Source: DATBJJ01 sp036556425 (GTDB lineage: Bacteria; Acidobacteriota; Vicinamibacteria; Vicinamibacterales; 2-12-FULL-66-21). From it: DNA of 64,000 bases. The position numbers and the translations under genes were made by a program. Below the pieces are notes generated by a model. The model worked only from the letters and a program-made list of their open reading frames with translations, did not search any database and had not been told where the DNA came from. Location of the stretch: the NCBI GenBank assembly GCA_036556425.1, contig DATBJJ010000125.1, forward strand, positions 1-64,000, read 5' to 3'. How positions within the stretch are numbered: the stretch's first letter is position 1; the number at the start of each line of letters is the position of its first letter. Positions 38,823 through 48,147 of this stretch are shown here, piece after piece.

Positions 38823-41498
38823 ATGCCGCTCGAGCGATCCGCGCGCCTGGGGCCCTACATCATCGAGGCTTCGCTCGGCGCCGGCGGGATGGGCGAAGTC
38901 TACCGCGCGCGCGACACCCGGCTCGATCGCACGGTAGCGATCAAGGTCCTTTCGGGTACCCTCGCCGCGGATGCCGAATCGCGCCAGCGCTTCGAGCAGG
39001 AAGCGCGCGCGATTGCCGCGCTGAACGATCCGCACATCTGCACCATCCACGACGTCGGGCGCCACGGCGCGCTCGACTATCTCGTGCTCGAGTACCTCGA
39101 GGGCGAAACGCTGGCGGATCGCTTGAAGCGATCGCCGGCGCTGTCGATCGCCGACGCGCTCGCGCTCGCCATCCAGATCGCCGAAGCGCTGGATCGCGCG
39201 CACCGCGCCGGCATCGTCCATCGCGATCTGAAGCCCGGCAACGTGATGCTCGTGCGCCGCGCGGGATCGACGACGCCGGACGCCAAGCTGCTCGACTTCG
39301 GGTTGGCCGCGCGGACCGAAACCGCTCGCGCGCCCGCGTTCGATCCGTCGCTCGAGGCCACGCTCCCGCCCTCGCAGGAAGCGACGCGGCTCGCGGCTCC
39401 GGTCGCGAGCGGATTCAGCGGCACCGTGCAATACATGGCGCCGGAACAGCTCGGCGGCGAGCCGGGCGATCATCGCGCGGACATCTTCGCGTTCGGCTGC
39501 GTGCTGTACGAGATGCTCGCGGGCCACAAGGCGTTCGACGGCGCCAACGCGATGACGGTGATCGCGGCGATCACGAGCAGCGAGCCAGCGCCGATCGCGG
39601 CGCTTCAGTCGGCGCACCCGTCGCTCGATCACGTGCTGCGCCGGTGCCTCGCGAAGGATCGCGAGCGGCGGTGGCAGAGTCTCGCGGACGTGGCCGGCGA
39701 GCTCCGCTGGATGGCCGAATCGCCGATTCCGGTCGCGCCGAAGGCGTCTTCGTCCTCGACGCGTCTTGCATGGATCGCGATCGCCGCCGCGCTCGTGGTC
39801 GTCGCGGTTCTCGCCGTCGCGTCGTTTGCAAGTCGCGGGCGGGAATCGCCGCGCGAGCTGCCCGCGCTTCGCCTCGAGATCACGACGGCGCCCACCGACG
39901 ATCCATCCGTGGCGCTCTCGCCGGACGGCACGCTCATCGCGTTCGTGGCGAATCAGGATCGCGTGCCGATGCTCTGGATCCGCGCGCTCGACGGCGCCGA
40001 GAGCCGCGTCGTGCCGGGGACGGCGGGCGCGAGCTTCCCGTTCTGGTCGCCCGATCGCCAGACGATTGCGTTCTTCGCGGACAACAAGCTCAAACGGATC
40101 GAGGTCGCCGGCGGAACGCCGCTCGCGATCGCGGACGCGCCGAACGCGCGAGGCGGCACGTGGAGTCCGGACGGCAGCACGATTCTCTTCGGGCCGAACG
40201 CGAACGGCGCGGTCATGCGCGTGCCGGCGCGCGGAGGTCCCGCCGAGAGCGTGACGCAGCCATACGCCGGCAGCGGTCCCGCCCACCACTGGCCGCAGTT
40301 CCTTCCCGACAGCAAGCGGTTCTTCTTTTCGTCGCGGCTCGGTACGCCGGAGACCAACGGCATCTACCTCGCCTCGCTCGACAAGTCGCCGCCGGTGCGC
40401 GTGCTGCCCGACGACTGGGGCGGGCGCTTCGCCGCGCCCGACAGGCTGCTTGCGATCAGGCAGGGCGCGCTGCAGGCGTACACCTTCGACGCGGGCACCG
40501 GCACCGTGAAAGGCGAGCCCTCCGTGATCGCGCAGGGATTCGGAACGGCCAGCGCCACGGGCGTGTTCGGCACATCGGACACCGGCGTGCTCGCGTACCG
40601 CGTCGGCGCCGCACAGCGCCGGCAGCTCACGTGGGTCGATCGCAAAGGCGCCGTCATGGGCGCGATCGGCGGGCCCGAAACGGATTTCATCGCCTCTCCC
40701 GAGCTCAGTGCCGACGAGCGATCGGTGCTGGTGTTCATCCAGCGCACGGGCGACAACGACATCTGGGCGATCGAGCTCGCGCGCAATGTCGCGCGGCGTC
40801 TCACCGACGGACCGCCGGCGGACTCCAATCCTCTCTGGGATCCCGACGGCCAGCACGTCGTCTACTACTCGCGGCGCTTCGCTGGCGGTGGACCGGCGCG
40901 GCAGCCGATGATCGGCGGACGAGCCGAACCGCTGTTCGCGAACGGCGAGACCGGTGTGGCCGTATCGTGGACGCGCGATCGACAGTACGTGTTGATGCGC
41001 CGCAACACCACCGCAAACGGCGTGGACCTGGTGGCTGTCACGACGAAAGGTGCGCCGCGCGAGGTGAGCGTCGCGCAGTCGCCGCACGACGAGACGGAAG
41101 GACAATTCTCGCCCGATGGAAAGTGGGTCGCGCTCGTCTCGAACGAGAGCGGACGGTCCGAGGTGTACGTGCAGCCGTTCCCAGACGCGCGCACGCGGAC
41201 GCAGGTGTCGACCGCCGGTGGATCGCAAGTGCGCTGGGCGAGCAATGGGAAAGAGATCTTCTACGTCGCGCCTGACGGCAAGATGATGGCCGTCGCGATT
41301 GCGTTGAAGAGTCCGTCTCCGGAAGTGAAGCCCCCCGCCGCGCTGTTCCAGACGTATCTCGCGACCGGGACCAACGTGCTCGGCGTCAAGCCGCAGTACG
41401 CCGTGTCTCGCGAGGGACGTTTTCTGCTCAACACCGCGATCGAAAGCGCCAGCGCGCCCATCGTCGTGTGGGTGAACTGGATGAAGAAGCCGAACTGA
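38823..41498 (+). CDS. Ser/Thr protein kinase with TolB-like beta-propeller sensor
   Basis: An 891-residue membrane kinase. The Hanks-type kinase domain (~10-290) is complete: Gly loop LGAGGMGEVY (18-27), K41, HRDLKPGN (D135), DFG (D158), and activation-segment end SGTVQYMAPEQL. One TM helix follows (~312-335, LAWIAIAAALVVVAVLAVAS). The extracytoplasmic part is a TolB/PD40-type propeller with repeated SPDG-like motifs (VALSPDGTLIAFVANQ, WSPDRQTIAFF, WSPDGSTILFG, LWDPDGQHVVYYS, FSPDGKWVALVSNESG). Such kinases are common in Acidobacteriota; the signal and targets are unknown. It is divergent from the PhnB-like gene and converges on ADOP6. Confidence 0.93.
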   Translation: MPLERSARLGPYIIEASLGAGGMGEVYRARDTRLDRTVAIKVLSGTLAADAESRQRFEQEARAIAALNDPHICTIHDVGRHGALDYLVLEYLEGETLADRLKRSPALSIADALALAIQIAEALDRAHRAGIVHRDLKPGNVMLVRRAGSTTPDAKLLDFGLAARTETARAPAFDPSLEATLPPSQEATRLAAPVASGFSGTVQYMAPEQLGGEPGDHRADIFAFGCVLYEMLAGHKAFDGANAMTVIAAITSSEPAPIAALQSAHPSLDHVLRRCLAKDRERRWQSLADVAGELRWMAESPIPVAPKASSSSTRLAWIAIAAALVVVAVLAVASFASRGRESPRELPALRLEITTAPTDDPSVALSPDGTLIAFVANQDRVPMLWIRALDGAESRVVPGTAGASFPFWSPDRQTIAFFADNKLKRIEVAGGTPLAIADAPNARGGTWSPDGSTILFGPNANGAVMRVPARGGPAESVTQPYAGSGPAHHWPQFLPDSKRFFFSSRLGTPETNGIYLASLDKSPPVRVLPDDWGGRFAAPDRLLAIRQGALQAYTFDAGTGTVKGEPSVIAQGFGTASATGVFGTSDTGVLAYRVGAAQRRQLTWVDRKGAVMGAIGGPETDFIASPELSADERSVLVFIQRTGDNDIWAIELARNVARRLTDGPPADSNPLWDPDGQHVVYYSRRFAGGGPARQPMIGGRAEPLFANGETGVAVSWTRDRQYVLMRRNTTANGVDLVAVTTKGAPREVSVAQSPHDETEGQFSPDGKWVALVSNESGRSEVYVQPFPDARTRTQVSTAGGSQVRWASNGKEIFYVAPDGKMMAVAIALKSPSPEVKPPAALFQTYLATGTNVLGVKPQYAVSREGRFLLNTAIESASAPIVVWVNWMKKPN

Positions 41499-41509
41499 CG
41501 CCCGGCGCA

Positions 41510-43987
41510 CTAATTCTGCAGCGCGATCGCCGGATCGACGCGCGCTGCGCGGCGCGCCGGCCCGACGCACGCGAACAACGCCGCGGCAGCCAGTACCAGG
41601 GTCGCGCCAAGAATCACGAGCGGATCCAGAGCGCTGATGCCATACAACTGCGACGCGATGGCGCCCTGCAGCGCAACCGCGCCGCCGAGCCCGCACGCGA
41701 GCCCGACGAGCACGAGCACGGCCGCTTCGCGCATCACGAGGCGCAGGATCTCGCGCGTGTCGCTGCCGAGCGCGATCCTGATGCCGATCTCGCGCGTCCG
41801 CTGGCTCACCTGGTACGCGAGCACGCCGTAAATGCCGAGCGACGCGAGCAGCAGCGCGACGCCGCCGAAGCCCACCGAGAGGATCATCGGCGCGCGCCGC
41901 GGATCGAGCGACCGCTCGATGCGATCGCTCATCACGAGGCTGTCGAAGAGCTGCACGTTCGGGTCGAGCGCCGCGAGCGCCCGCTCGACGGCTGATTTGA
42001 TCGCCGCGGAATCGTCGCCCTGCGCCTTCCATCGAATTGCGAATCCGATTCCGCGCGACGGATTGAGCGAATACGGCACATAGTACGCACCAACGCGCGC
42101 GTCTTCGCCTTCGACGAGGCCGCGCAGCTTGACGGTTCGAACGATCCCGACGACCGTCAACCACGTCACTCCCGGTCCCGGCTTCGCGACATCGTCCGGA
42201 GTGCTCGGCAGGTACATGCGCCGCCCGATCGGATCCGCGTTCGGCCAGAACCGCTGCGCGAGCCGGTCGTCGATGATGACCGCGCCTGGCGCCTTTTCCG
42301 TGTCGCTGTCGGCGAAGAAGCGGCCGCGGAGAAGCGGCACGCGCAGCGCCTCCAGATAACCCGGCGTGATGAACAACTGACTCGGCGACACCACGGATTC
42401 GCCCGGCGCCATCACGCGTCCTTCAGGAATGATGACGCTGCTGTCGTTGTCGAAACTGAACGGAAGAAAGCTCGTGGCGCCCGCAGCCTCGACGCCTGGC
42501 AGCGCGCGGATTCGCTCGAGCGCTCGCGCCATGTACTGCCGCCTCGCGGGGTCGTCCGGATACGCGGCTGGCAGCAGCGAGACGCGACCCGTCAGCACGT
42601 GCTGCGCGTTGAATCCCGGGTCCACCGCGAGCAAGTGTCGGAAGCTCGCGAGCAGCAGACCGGCGCCAATCAGCAGCACGAACGCGAGCGCGACCTGCGC
42701 GACGACGAGCGCGCCGCGAACCAGCTGCGCGCGCCGGCCGCCGGTGCTCGTGCGGCCGTCTTCACGGAGCACGACTCCGAGATTCATACCTGCGACGTGC
42801 ATCGCCGGAACGCCGCCTACGACGACGCCGAGCGCAATGCCGAGCCCGAGGATGAAGACGACGACGATCGCGTCCATCCGAATCTCGTGCGCGCGCGGGA
42901 TGTCGGAAAGGCCGAGCGACGTCAGTGCGCCGAGACTCCAGAACCCGAGCGCCAGGCCAAGCAGTCCGCCAACGAGCGTCAAGACCGTGGTTTCGGTCAC
43001 GAGCTGACGGACCACGCGTTTTCTCGCGGCGCCGAGCGCGTGGCGCGTGGCCAGCTCCTTCAACCGCGTGTTCGCGCGGGCCAGCGACAGATTCGTGATG
43101 TTCACCGCGGCGATGAGCAGCAGGCAGATGACGCCGCCCCACAACATCTGCAGCGCGCCGCGCACGCTGCGGACGACGTCCGACTCGAACGACAGAATGC
43201 GCGTGTGATATTTCGCGTTGATGAGCGCCGACTTCAACACGCCCGATCGCTCGACGATGACGGTGTTGAGCGAATCGATTCGCGCCTGCGCCTGCGCAAT
43301 CGTCGCGCCCTCCGCGAGCCGGCCGATCTCCTCGTGGTTCTGGCTGTGGCGGGCCTCTTCCGAGCGTTGTTCGGCGGTGAACGCCAACGGCACGAAGACC
43401 TTCACGTCTGGATTGAGAAACGTGAACGCAGGAGGCAGCACGCCGACGACGGTGTAGAGGTTGTCATCGAACCGGAGCTGGCGATCGACGATTCCGTCGA
43501 TGCCGCCCGGCTGACGCGCGGCGAAGGCATGGCTGAGCACGGCCACGCGATCGTGTCCGGAGGTGCCTTCCTCTTCCGTGAAGAGCCGGCCCCGTGCGGC
43601 GCTGGTCCGCAGCACGCGGAAGAACGACGGGGTCACGGTGATCCCGGCAACGCCTTCCGCGCCAGCGCCTTCGCCGGCGCGGAATCCGCGGAACTGGTAG
43701 AGCGCCTGGCTCTCGAGGACGTCGGTGAACGCCAGACGATCGAAATAATTGGGGACCGACGTGCCGGCGCGCTCGACGCCCGCGCCGGGAAACGAATCGA
43801 ACATCGTGACGAGACGATCCGACGCCGGATATGGCAGCGGTCGCAGCAGGATGGAGCGCACCACCGTGAAGATCGCGGCGTTCGCGCCGATGCAGAGCGC
43901 CACCGTGAGGATGGTGGCGATCGCGAACGCGCGATCCTTTCGAAACAGCCTGAACGCGAAGCGCAGGTCCTGACGGAGGGTGTCCAC
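41510..43987 (-). CDS. ADOP-type permease without prefix domain, ADOP6
   Basis: An 825-residue duplicated MacB/FtsX-like permease. It starts directly with TLRQDLRFAFRLFRKDRAF and TM1 (ILTVALCIGANAAIFTVVRS), so the soluble prefix is missing, as in ADOP4. Block 1: LIAAVNITNLSLARANTRLK, KELATRHALGAARKRV. Block 2: SQRTREIGIRIALGSDTREI and CVGPARRAARVDPAIALQN. I prefer the GTG at 43987 because GGGAGG ends 4 nt before it; ATGs at 43999 and 44005 are possible but lack such a site. No PadR gene is near. It is divergent from the ASPIC/UnbV gene. Confidence 0.87.
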   Translation of the reverse strand: MDTLRQDLRFAFRLFRKDRAFAIATILTVALCIGANAAIFTVVRSILLRPLPYPASDRLVTMFDSFPGAGVERAGTSVPNYFDRLAFTDVLESQALYQFRGFRAGEGAGAEGVAGITVTPSFFRVLRTSAARGRLFTEEEGTSGHDRVAVLSHAFAARQPGGIDGIVDRQLRFDDNLYTVVGVLPPAFTFLNPDVKVFVPLAFTAEQRSEEARHSQNHEEIGRLAEGATIAQAQARIDSLNTVIVERSGVLKSALINAKYHTRILSFESDVVRSVRGALQMLWGGVICLLLIAAVNITNLSLARANTRLKELATRHALGAARKRVVRQLVTETTVLTLVGGLLGLALGFWSLGALTSLGLSDIPRAHEIRMDAIVVVFILGLGIALGVVVGGVPAMHVAGMNLGVVLREDGRTSTGGRRAQLVRGALVVAQVALAFVLLIGAGLLLASFRHLLAVDPGFNAQHVLTGRVSLLPAAYPDDPARRQYMARALERIRALPGVEAAGATSFLPFSFDNDSSVIIPEGRVMAPGESVVSPSQLFITPGYLEALRVPLLRGRFFADSDTEKAPGAVIIDDRLAQRFWPNADPIGRRMYLPSTPDDVAKPGPGVTWLTVVGIVRTVKLRGLVEGEDARVGAYYVPYSLNPSRGIGFAIRWKAQGDDSAAIKSAVERALAALDPNVQLFDSLVMSDRIERSLDPRRAPMILSVGFGGVALLLASLGIYGVLAYQVSQRTREIGIRIALGSDTREILRLVMREAAVLVLVGLACGLGGAVALQGAIASQLYGISALDPLVILGATLVLAAAALFACVGPARRAARVDPAIALQN

Positions 43988-44060
43988 GGAACCTCCCATT
44001 GCCATACGGTTTCCACTGTTCCAGGTTCCGGGACGGGAGGCTCATTGTAAACTCAGCATC

Positions 44061-45965
44061 GTGACTCGATCGACCCACGTGCGAACCGTCGCTCCACTTG
44101 TGATCCTCACGGCGGCGATGCTTTCGGCCGCGCAGGACAAGCCTCGCGAAACTATTCGAATCGTTCCAGACGGCCTGCAGGATACGTCGTGGCTCGACCA
44201 GCTTCGCGCCGAACAGATCAAGGCGGCGTCAGGCGTTGCGGCATTTCATGACTTCCAGTTCTCCGACCGGCAGGCCGAGAGCGGCCTCGCCTTCCGCCAT
44301 CGCGTCGTCGACGACGCGGGAAAGACGTACAAAGCGGCGCACTACGATCATGGGAACGGGATGGCAATCGCCGACGTCGACGGCGACGGTCTCAGCGACA
44401 TCTACTTCGTCAACCAGGTCGGCGGAAACCAGTTGTGGCGGAACGCAGGCAGTGGGCGATTCGAGAACATCACCGAGTCGGCCGGCGTTGCGGTGCCTGG
44501 GAAGATCGGTGTGACGGCGTCGTTCGCCGACATCGACAACGACGGCGACGCGGACCTCTACGTCACGACCGTGCGCGGCGGCAACTTCCTCTTCGAGAAC
44601 GACGGCCGCGGACGCTTTCGAGACATCTCGGCGGCCTCCGGCCTCAACTACGCCGGCCACTCGTCGGGCGCCGTCTTCTTCGACTACAACCGGGACGGAC
44701 GGCTCGATCTGTTCCTGGTCAACGTCGGGCGCTACACCACGGACACAATCGCCGGCGCCGGCTATCAGTTCTACGTCGCGTTCGAAGATGCGTTTGCCGG
44801 TCATCTCAAGCCGGAGCGCGCCGAAGCGAACATCCTGTACCGCAACGAGGGCGGCAATCGATTCGTCGACGTGTCCAAGCAGATGGGGATCCAAGACGAG
44901 ACGTGGGGCGGCGACGCCTCGATCATCGACGGCAACGACGACGGCTGGCCCGATCTTTACGTGCTGAACATGCAAGGCGACGACGAGTACTACGAGAACG
45001 TTCGAGGCACGCGGTTCGCGAGAAAGAGCCGGCAGTTGTTTCCGCGAACGTCCTGGGGCGCGATGGGCATCAAGGTCTTCGACTTCAACAACGACGGCCG
45101 GCTGGATCTCTTCATCACCGACATGCACTCGGACATGAGCGACATGACCGGGCCCGAGAAGGATCACGTGAAGTCCGACATGAAATGGCCGGAGTCGTTC
45201 CGCGGCACCGGAAAGACCAGCATCTGGGGCAACTCCTTCTTCCTCAAGGAAGGGCCGAACAAGTTCCGCGAAGCGTCGGATGCAATCGGCGCGGAGAGCT
45301 ACTGCCCGTGGGGTCCGAGCGTGGGCGATCTCAACGCGGATGGGTTCGATGATGCGTTCATTGCCGCCGGCATGAACTATCCGGAACGCTACATGGTCAA
45401 TTCGATCAAGCTCAACGATCGAGGCAAGCGATTCGCCGACGCGGAGTTCGTCGTCGGCGTCGAGCCGAGGAAAGGCGGGGTCGTGACGCCGTGGTTCCTG
45501 CTCGACGCGTCCGGCAAAGACAAGGATCACCGGGATGCGGCGGGCGCGACGGGCCTCGTGGGGATCTGGGGCGCGCGCGGCACGCGCTCTTCGGCGATCT
45601 TCGACATCGACGGCGACGGCGATCTCGACATCGTCACCAACGAGTTCGGCACCGTGCCGATGGTGCTCGTCAGCAACCTCACCGAGAAGACGCGCGTCCG
45701 CTATCTCGAGGTGCGGCTGATCGGCACCGCATCGAATCGCAGCGCGATCGGCGCCGTCGTCAAGGTCCGCGCGGGCGGCTCGACCTATACGAAAATAATG
45801 GACGGCAATTCCGGATACCTATCGCACAGCGTCTATCCGTTGTACTTCGGGCTCGGATCGGCGGAGTCGGTGGATGCGATTGAGGTGGCGTGGCCGTCGG
45901 GGAAGACCCAATCGGTTCCGCAGCCGATCAAGATCAATTCGCGGATCGAGATTCGAGAGCAGTAG
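44061..45965 (+). CDS. ASPIC/UnbV repeat protein with VCBS propeller, exported
   Basis: A 634-residue protein with a signal peptide (VRTVAPLVILTAAMLSAAQ). The N-terminal two thirds are FG-GAP/VCBS repeats with DxDxDG Ca sites (DVDGDGLSDI, DIDNDGDADL, DYNRDGRLDL, DGNDDGWPDL, DFNNDGRLDL, DLNADGFDDA, DIDGDGDLDI). The C-terminus is an ASPIC/UnbV domain: NRSAIGAVVKVRAGGS, NSGYLSHSVYPLYFGLG and DAIEVAWPSGKTQSV. Such proteins are abundant and exported in Acidobacteriota and are thought to bind surface ligands; no activity is established. I use the GTG at 44061 because the upstream extension would precede the signal peptide. Confidence 0.9.
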   Translation: MTRSTHVRTVAPLVILTAAMLSAAQDKPRETIRIVPDGLQDTSWLDQLRAEQIKAASGVAAFHDFQFSDRQAESGLAFRHRVVDDAGKTYKAAHYDHGNGMAIADVDGDGLSDIYFVNQVGGNQLWRNAGSGRFENITESAGVAVPGKIGVTASFADIDNDGDADLYVTTVRGGNFLFENDGRGRFRDISAASGLNYAGHSSGAVFFDYNRDGRLDLFLVNVGRYTTDTIAGAGYQFYVAFEDAFAGHLKPERAEANILYRNEGGNRFVDVSKQMGIQDETWGGDASIIDGNDDGWPDLYVLNMQGDDEYYENVRGTRFARKSRQLFPRTSWGAMGIKVFDFNNDGRLDLFITDMHSDMSDMTGPEKDHVKSDMKWPESFRGTGKTSIWGNSFFLKEGPNKFREASDAIGAESYCPWGPSVGDLNADGFDDAFIAAGMNYPERYMVNSIKLNDRGKRFADAEFVVGVEPRKGGVVTPWFLLDASGKDKDHRDAAGATGLVGIWGARGTRSSAIFDIDGDGDLDIVTNEFGTVPMVLVSNLTEKTRVRYLEVRLIGTASNRSAIGAVVKVRAGGSTYTKIMDGNSGYLSHSVYPLYFGLGSAESVDAIEVAWPSGKTQSVPQPIKINSRIEIREQ

Positions 45966-45976
45966 GACGCTGCGGT

Positions 45977-47209
45977 TCAGAGTTGGCCAGGGAGATCGCG
46001 AAGTCGTCCGGACGGCGTCGTTCGACCTGATCGAATGACCGGCCGGTAGCCCGCCTTCGCGTACTCGGACGCGCGCGGGACGAACTGCGCGTCGAATCGC
46101 GGGTCGGGTGGATCGAAGGTGTTCACACCTTTGTTGATCGTTCCGCGCAGATCGTTCACGTCACCGTGAATGAACGATCCGCGGACGCCGCTCGCGTCGG
46201 TGATGTCGAGCTCGTAGCGGCGTCCCGGCGAAATGCCTCCGCCGAGCGTGTTCTTCCAGAAGATGCAATCGACATACGTGCTGCCGGAGCCGTTGTCGTC
46301 CACGCCGTTCCAGTTGCCGGTGAACGTGCTCTTGCTCACCGTCGCGCGCGAGCCCTCGAACACGGTCATCGCGCCGGAGCCGTTCTCCGCATGGTACTCG
46401 CCGCCGCTCAGCATGCCGACGTAGTCCACGCCGAGATTCGCGATGTTGCCGGTGAAGAGGCAGTTCTCGATCGTGGCGCGGCTGCCGTGCAGCAGATCGA
46501 CGGCGGAGCCCGTGATCTGCGTGCGGTTGTTGCGGAAGAGGCAGTGGCGGAACAGGACCGATTCCTGGATCTGACCGAGATGCTCGACGGAGACGCCGCC
46601 GCCGCACGGGCTCGTGTAGTTCCCGTAGACCTCGACGTGCTCGATCGAGGGGTACGACCGCGCGTAGATCTTGATGCCGCCGCCGTCGGCATAGAAGAAC
46701 GGCGACTTCCGCAGGTCATCCGACTCGATCGGCGATTTCTCTCCCGATCCAGTCGTGAAGTTCTTCGCGCCCGTGATCTTGAAGCCGCGGAAGATCGTCT
46801 TGCGTGTCACCCCGTCGCCGAAATACACGACGTGATTCACGACGGCAGGGAAGCTCGGAGCGTCGGCCTCCGCGATATCGGGGTTGGCTGCGGTGAGGAC
46901 GACATCGCCGACGGCCTCGAGCGTGATGCCGTCGTGGCGCGCGTTGAACCAGATGAGCGCCTGGCCTTTCGACGGCGGGCGATACGTGCCTGCATGGACG
47001 TAAACCGTCTTCCTGATCGGATCTTTCGCGGCGGCCTCGAGCGCGTCCTGGATTCGTGCCTTGGGGTACACGTGATAACCGTCGGCGCGCGCGTCGATGC
47101 CCGCGGTGTTCGGGGAAACGTTTTGGCGGGCCCAAACCCGAGCCGGCACGACGCACGATGCCAACAGCAACTGAAGGAACGCGCGCCGGTGATGCTGCGG
47201 CCAGGGCAT
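45977..47209 (-). CDS. Exported right-handed parallel beta-helix protein (pectate-lyase-like fold)
   Basis: A 410-residue protein with a Tat-like signal (HHRRAFLQLLLASCVVPARV). The region ARIQDALEAAAKDPIRKTVYVHAGTY is the opening of the beta-helix family, followed by coils with N/G ladders: ITLEAVGDVVLTAAN, TIFRGFKITGAKN, SIEHVEVYGNYTSPCGGGVS, SVLFRHCLFRNNRTQITGSA, TIENCLFTGNIANLG, TVSKSTFTGNWNGVDDNGSG, YVDCIFWKNTLGGG. Relatives bind or cleave acidic polysaccharides, but no lyase active-site Arg/Lys set could be assigned. It converges on the ASPIC/UnbV gene with 11 nt between stops. Confidence 0.85.
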   Translation of the reverse strand: MPWPQHHRRAFLQLLLASCVVPARVWARQNVSPNTAGIDARADGYHVYPKARIQDALEAAAKDPIRKTVYVHAGTYRPPSKGQALIWFNARHDGITLEAVGDVVLTAANPDIAEADAPSFPAVVNHVVYFGDGVTRKTIFRGFKITGAKNFTTGSGEKSPIESDDLRKSPFFYADGGGIKIYARSYPSIEHVEVYGNYTSPCGGGVSVEHLGQIQESVLFRHCLFRNNRTQITGSAVDLLHGSRATIENCLFTGNIANLGVDYVGMLSGGEYHAENGSGAMTVFEGSRATVSKSTFTGNWNGVDDNGSGSTYVDCIFWKNTLGGGISPGRRYELDITDASGVRGSFIHGDVNDLRGTINKGVNTFDPPDPRFDAQFVPRASEYAKAGYRPVIRSGRTTPSGRLRDLPGQL

Positions 47210-47294
47210 GGGACTGATACAGCAATCTAGCACACGGTGCAACGCGGCGAGAGAGCCGCCGTCCGAACGTCATCGACCGCGAGTCACGCTGGTC

Positions 47295-47804
47295 TCAATA
47301 GACCAGGTGAATCACGTTCAGCTGATACAAGAGCCGCGCGGAGAATGTGCCGGCGGTGGTCCGGTCAAGGAGGGAGACGGTCGTACCCGTGATGAGTCGG
47401 GCGGCACCCGCGCGTTGACGTTCCACGAGGAGGTCGACGAGCGTGTCTTGAACGATCGCAGGCATCTCCTCGACGTCGCTCAGGAAGAGGGTGCCTCCTG
47501 TCCCTGCGTGCAGCAAGTGTGTGCAGCTCTCGTCGAGCATGCCTGGATCGACCGGCAATGCGCGCGCCGGAAAACGGACGAACGGTGCCGATCTGGTCCC
47601 GGCGGTGGTTCGGTGGATCCGCCGCGCGATGATTTCTACCTCGCCTCGTGTCCGCGCGGTGATGAGGAGCGGCGACTCGGATCGCGCCGCCATGGCCTCT
47701 TCGTCGGCGCTCCGATCGGTCCTGTGCACGAGCACCGAATTGATGCGTTCGGCCCTTAGTCGCGAGTCCCGCAGTGCCGGAACCGGCACCTGTGACGGCT
47801 CCAT
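47295..47804 (-). CDS. Degenerate sigma54-activator AAA+ domain protein (no Walker A, no GAFTGA, no HTH)
   Basis: A 169-residue protein that aligns along its length with the AAA+ core of NtrC-type activators but has lost the key motifs. LLITARTRGEVEIIARRIHRTTA occupies the place of LLxGESGTGKExxARxIHxxS: Walker A is gone. The segment with GAFTGA is deleted. GGTLFLSDVEEMPAIVQDTL stands for GGTLFLDEVxxM: the Walker B Asp-Glu is shifted to Ser-Asp. ITGTTVSLL replaces the ATN sensor I, and FSARLLYQLNVIHL matches FREDLYYRLNVFxI. It cannot be an ordinary ATPase. GGAG ~8 nt before the ATG supports expression. Compare the intact activator at 58988-60184. Confidence 0.75.
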   Translation of the reverse strand: MEPSQVPVPALRDSRLRAERINSVLVHRTDRSADEEAMAARSESPLLITARTRGEVEIIARRIHRTTAGTRSAPFVRFPARALPVDPGMLDESCTHLLHAGTGGTLFLSDVEEMPAIVQDTLVDLLVERQRAGAARLITGTTVSLLDRTTAGTFSARLLYQLNVIHLVY

Positions 47805-47881
47805 TGTCGAAACTCCGCAGTTACGGTCACACGACGGCGACGAAAGAGGACCTCCCCGATCGGTGGTTGCCGTCCCAGGGT

Positions 47882-48088
47882 TCAGCGCCTGCGGCTTTCA
47901 TTGATGCTCTCCGACAAGGTTTGCGAAGGGACGTTCCACCATCGCCACATGATCCCGATCGGGATGATCGTGAGACCGAGCATGGCGCCCCACCTGGTGA
48001 GCGACGTGGTGTTCGCCAGGTACACAGCCATGCCCATGATCAAGAGCCACGTGCCGGCCACGATAGCCTTCGCGATTCTAAGGTCCAT
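47882..48088 (-). CDS. Small two-helix membrane protein
   Basis: A 68-residue protein with two likely TM helices (AKAIVAGTWLLIMGMAVYL and WGAMLGLTIIPIGIMWRWW) and a short polar tail ending ESINESRRR. No family recognised. It is divergent from the BlaI gene and lies between it and the degenerate activator. Coding is supported by the hydrophobic pattern only, so confidence is moderate. Confidence 0.5.
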   Translation of the reverse strand: MDLRIAKAIVAGTWLLIMGMAVYLANTTSLTRWGAMLGLTIIPIGIMWRWWNVPSQTLSESINESRRR

Positions 48089-48147
48089 GACGGGAGTCTA
48101 CGAGCGGTGGTCGAACGGCGATGTTCCAAAGTGCACACGTCCCGCGC

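Noticed and set aside
38799..42164. Very long minus-strand open frame opposite the kinase gene
   Set aside because: It runs through two real genes on different strands and shows no domain; treated as an artefact of GC-rich codon use.
47774..47789. Terminator or operator GTGCCGG-aa-CCGGCAC
   Set aside because: The perfect repeat lies inside the start of the degenerate activator gene and has a 2-nt loop and no T tract; most likely coding coincidence.
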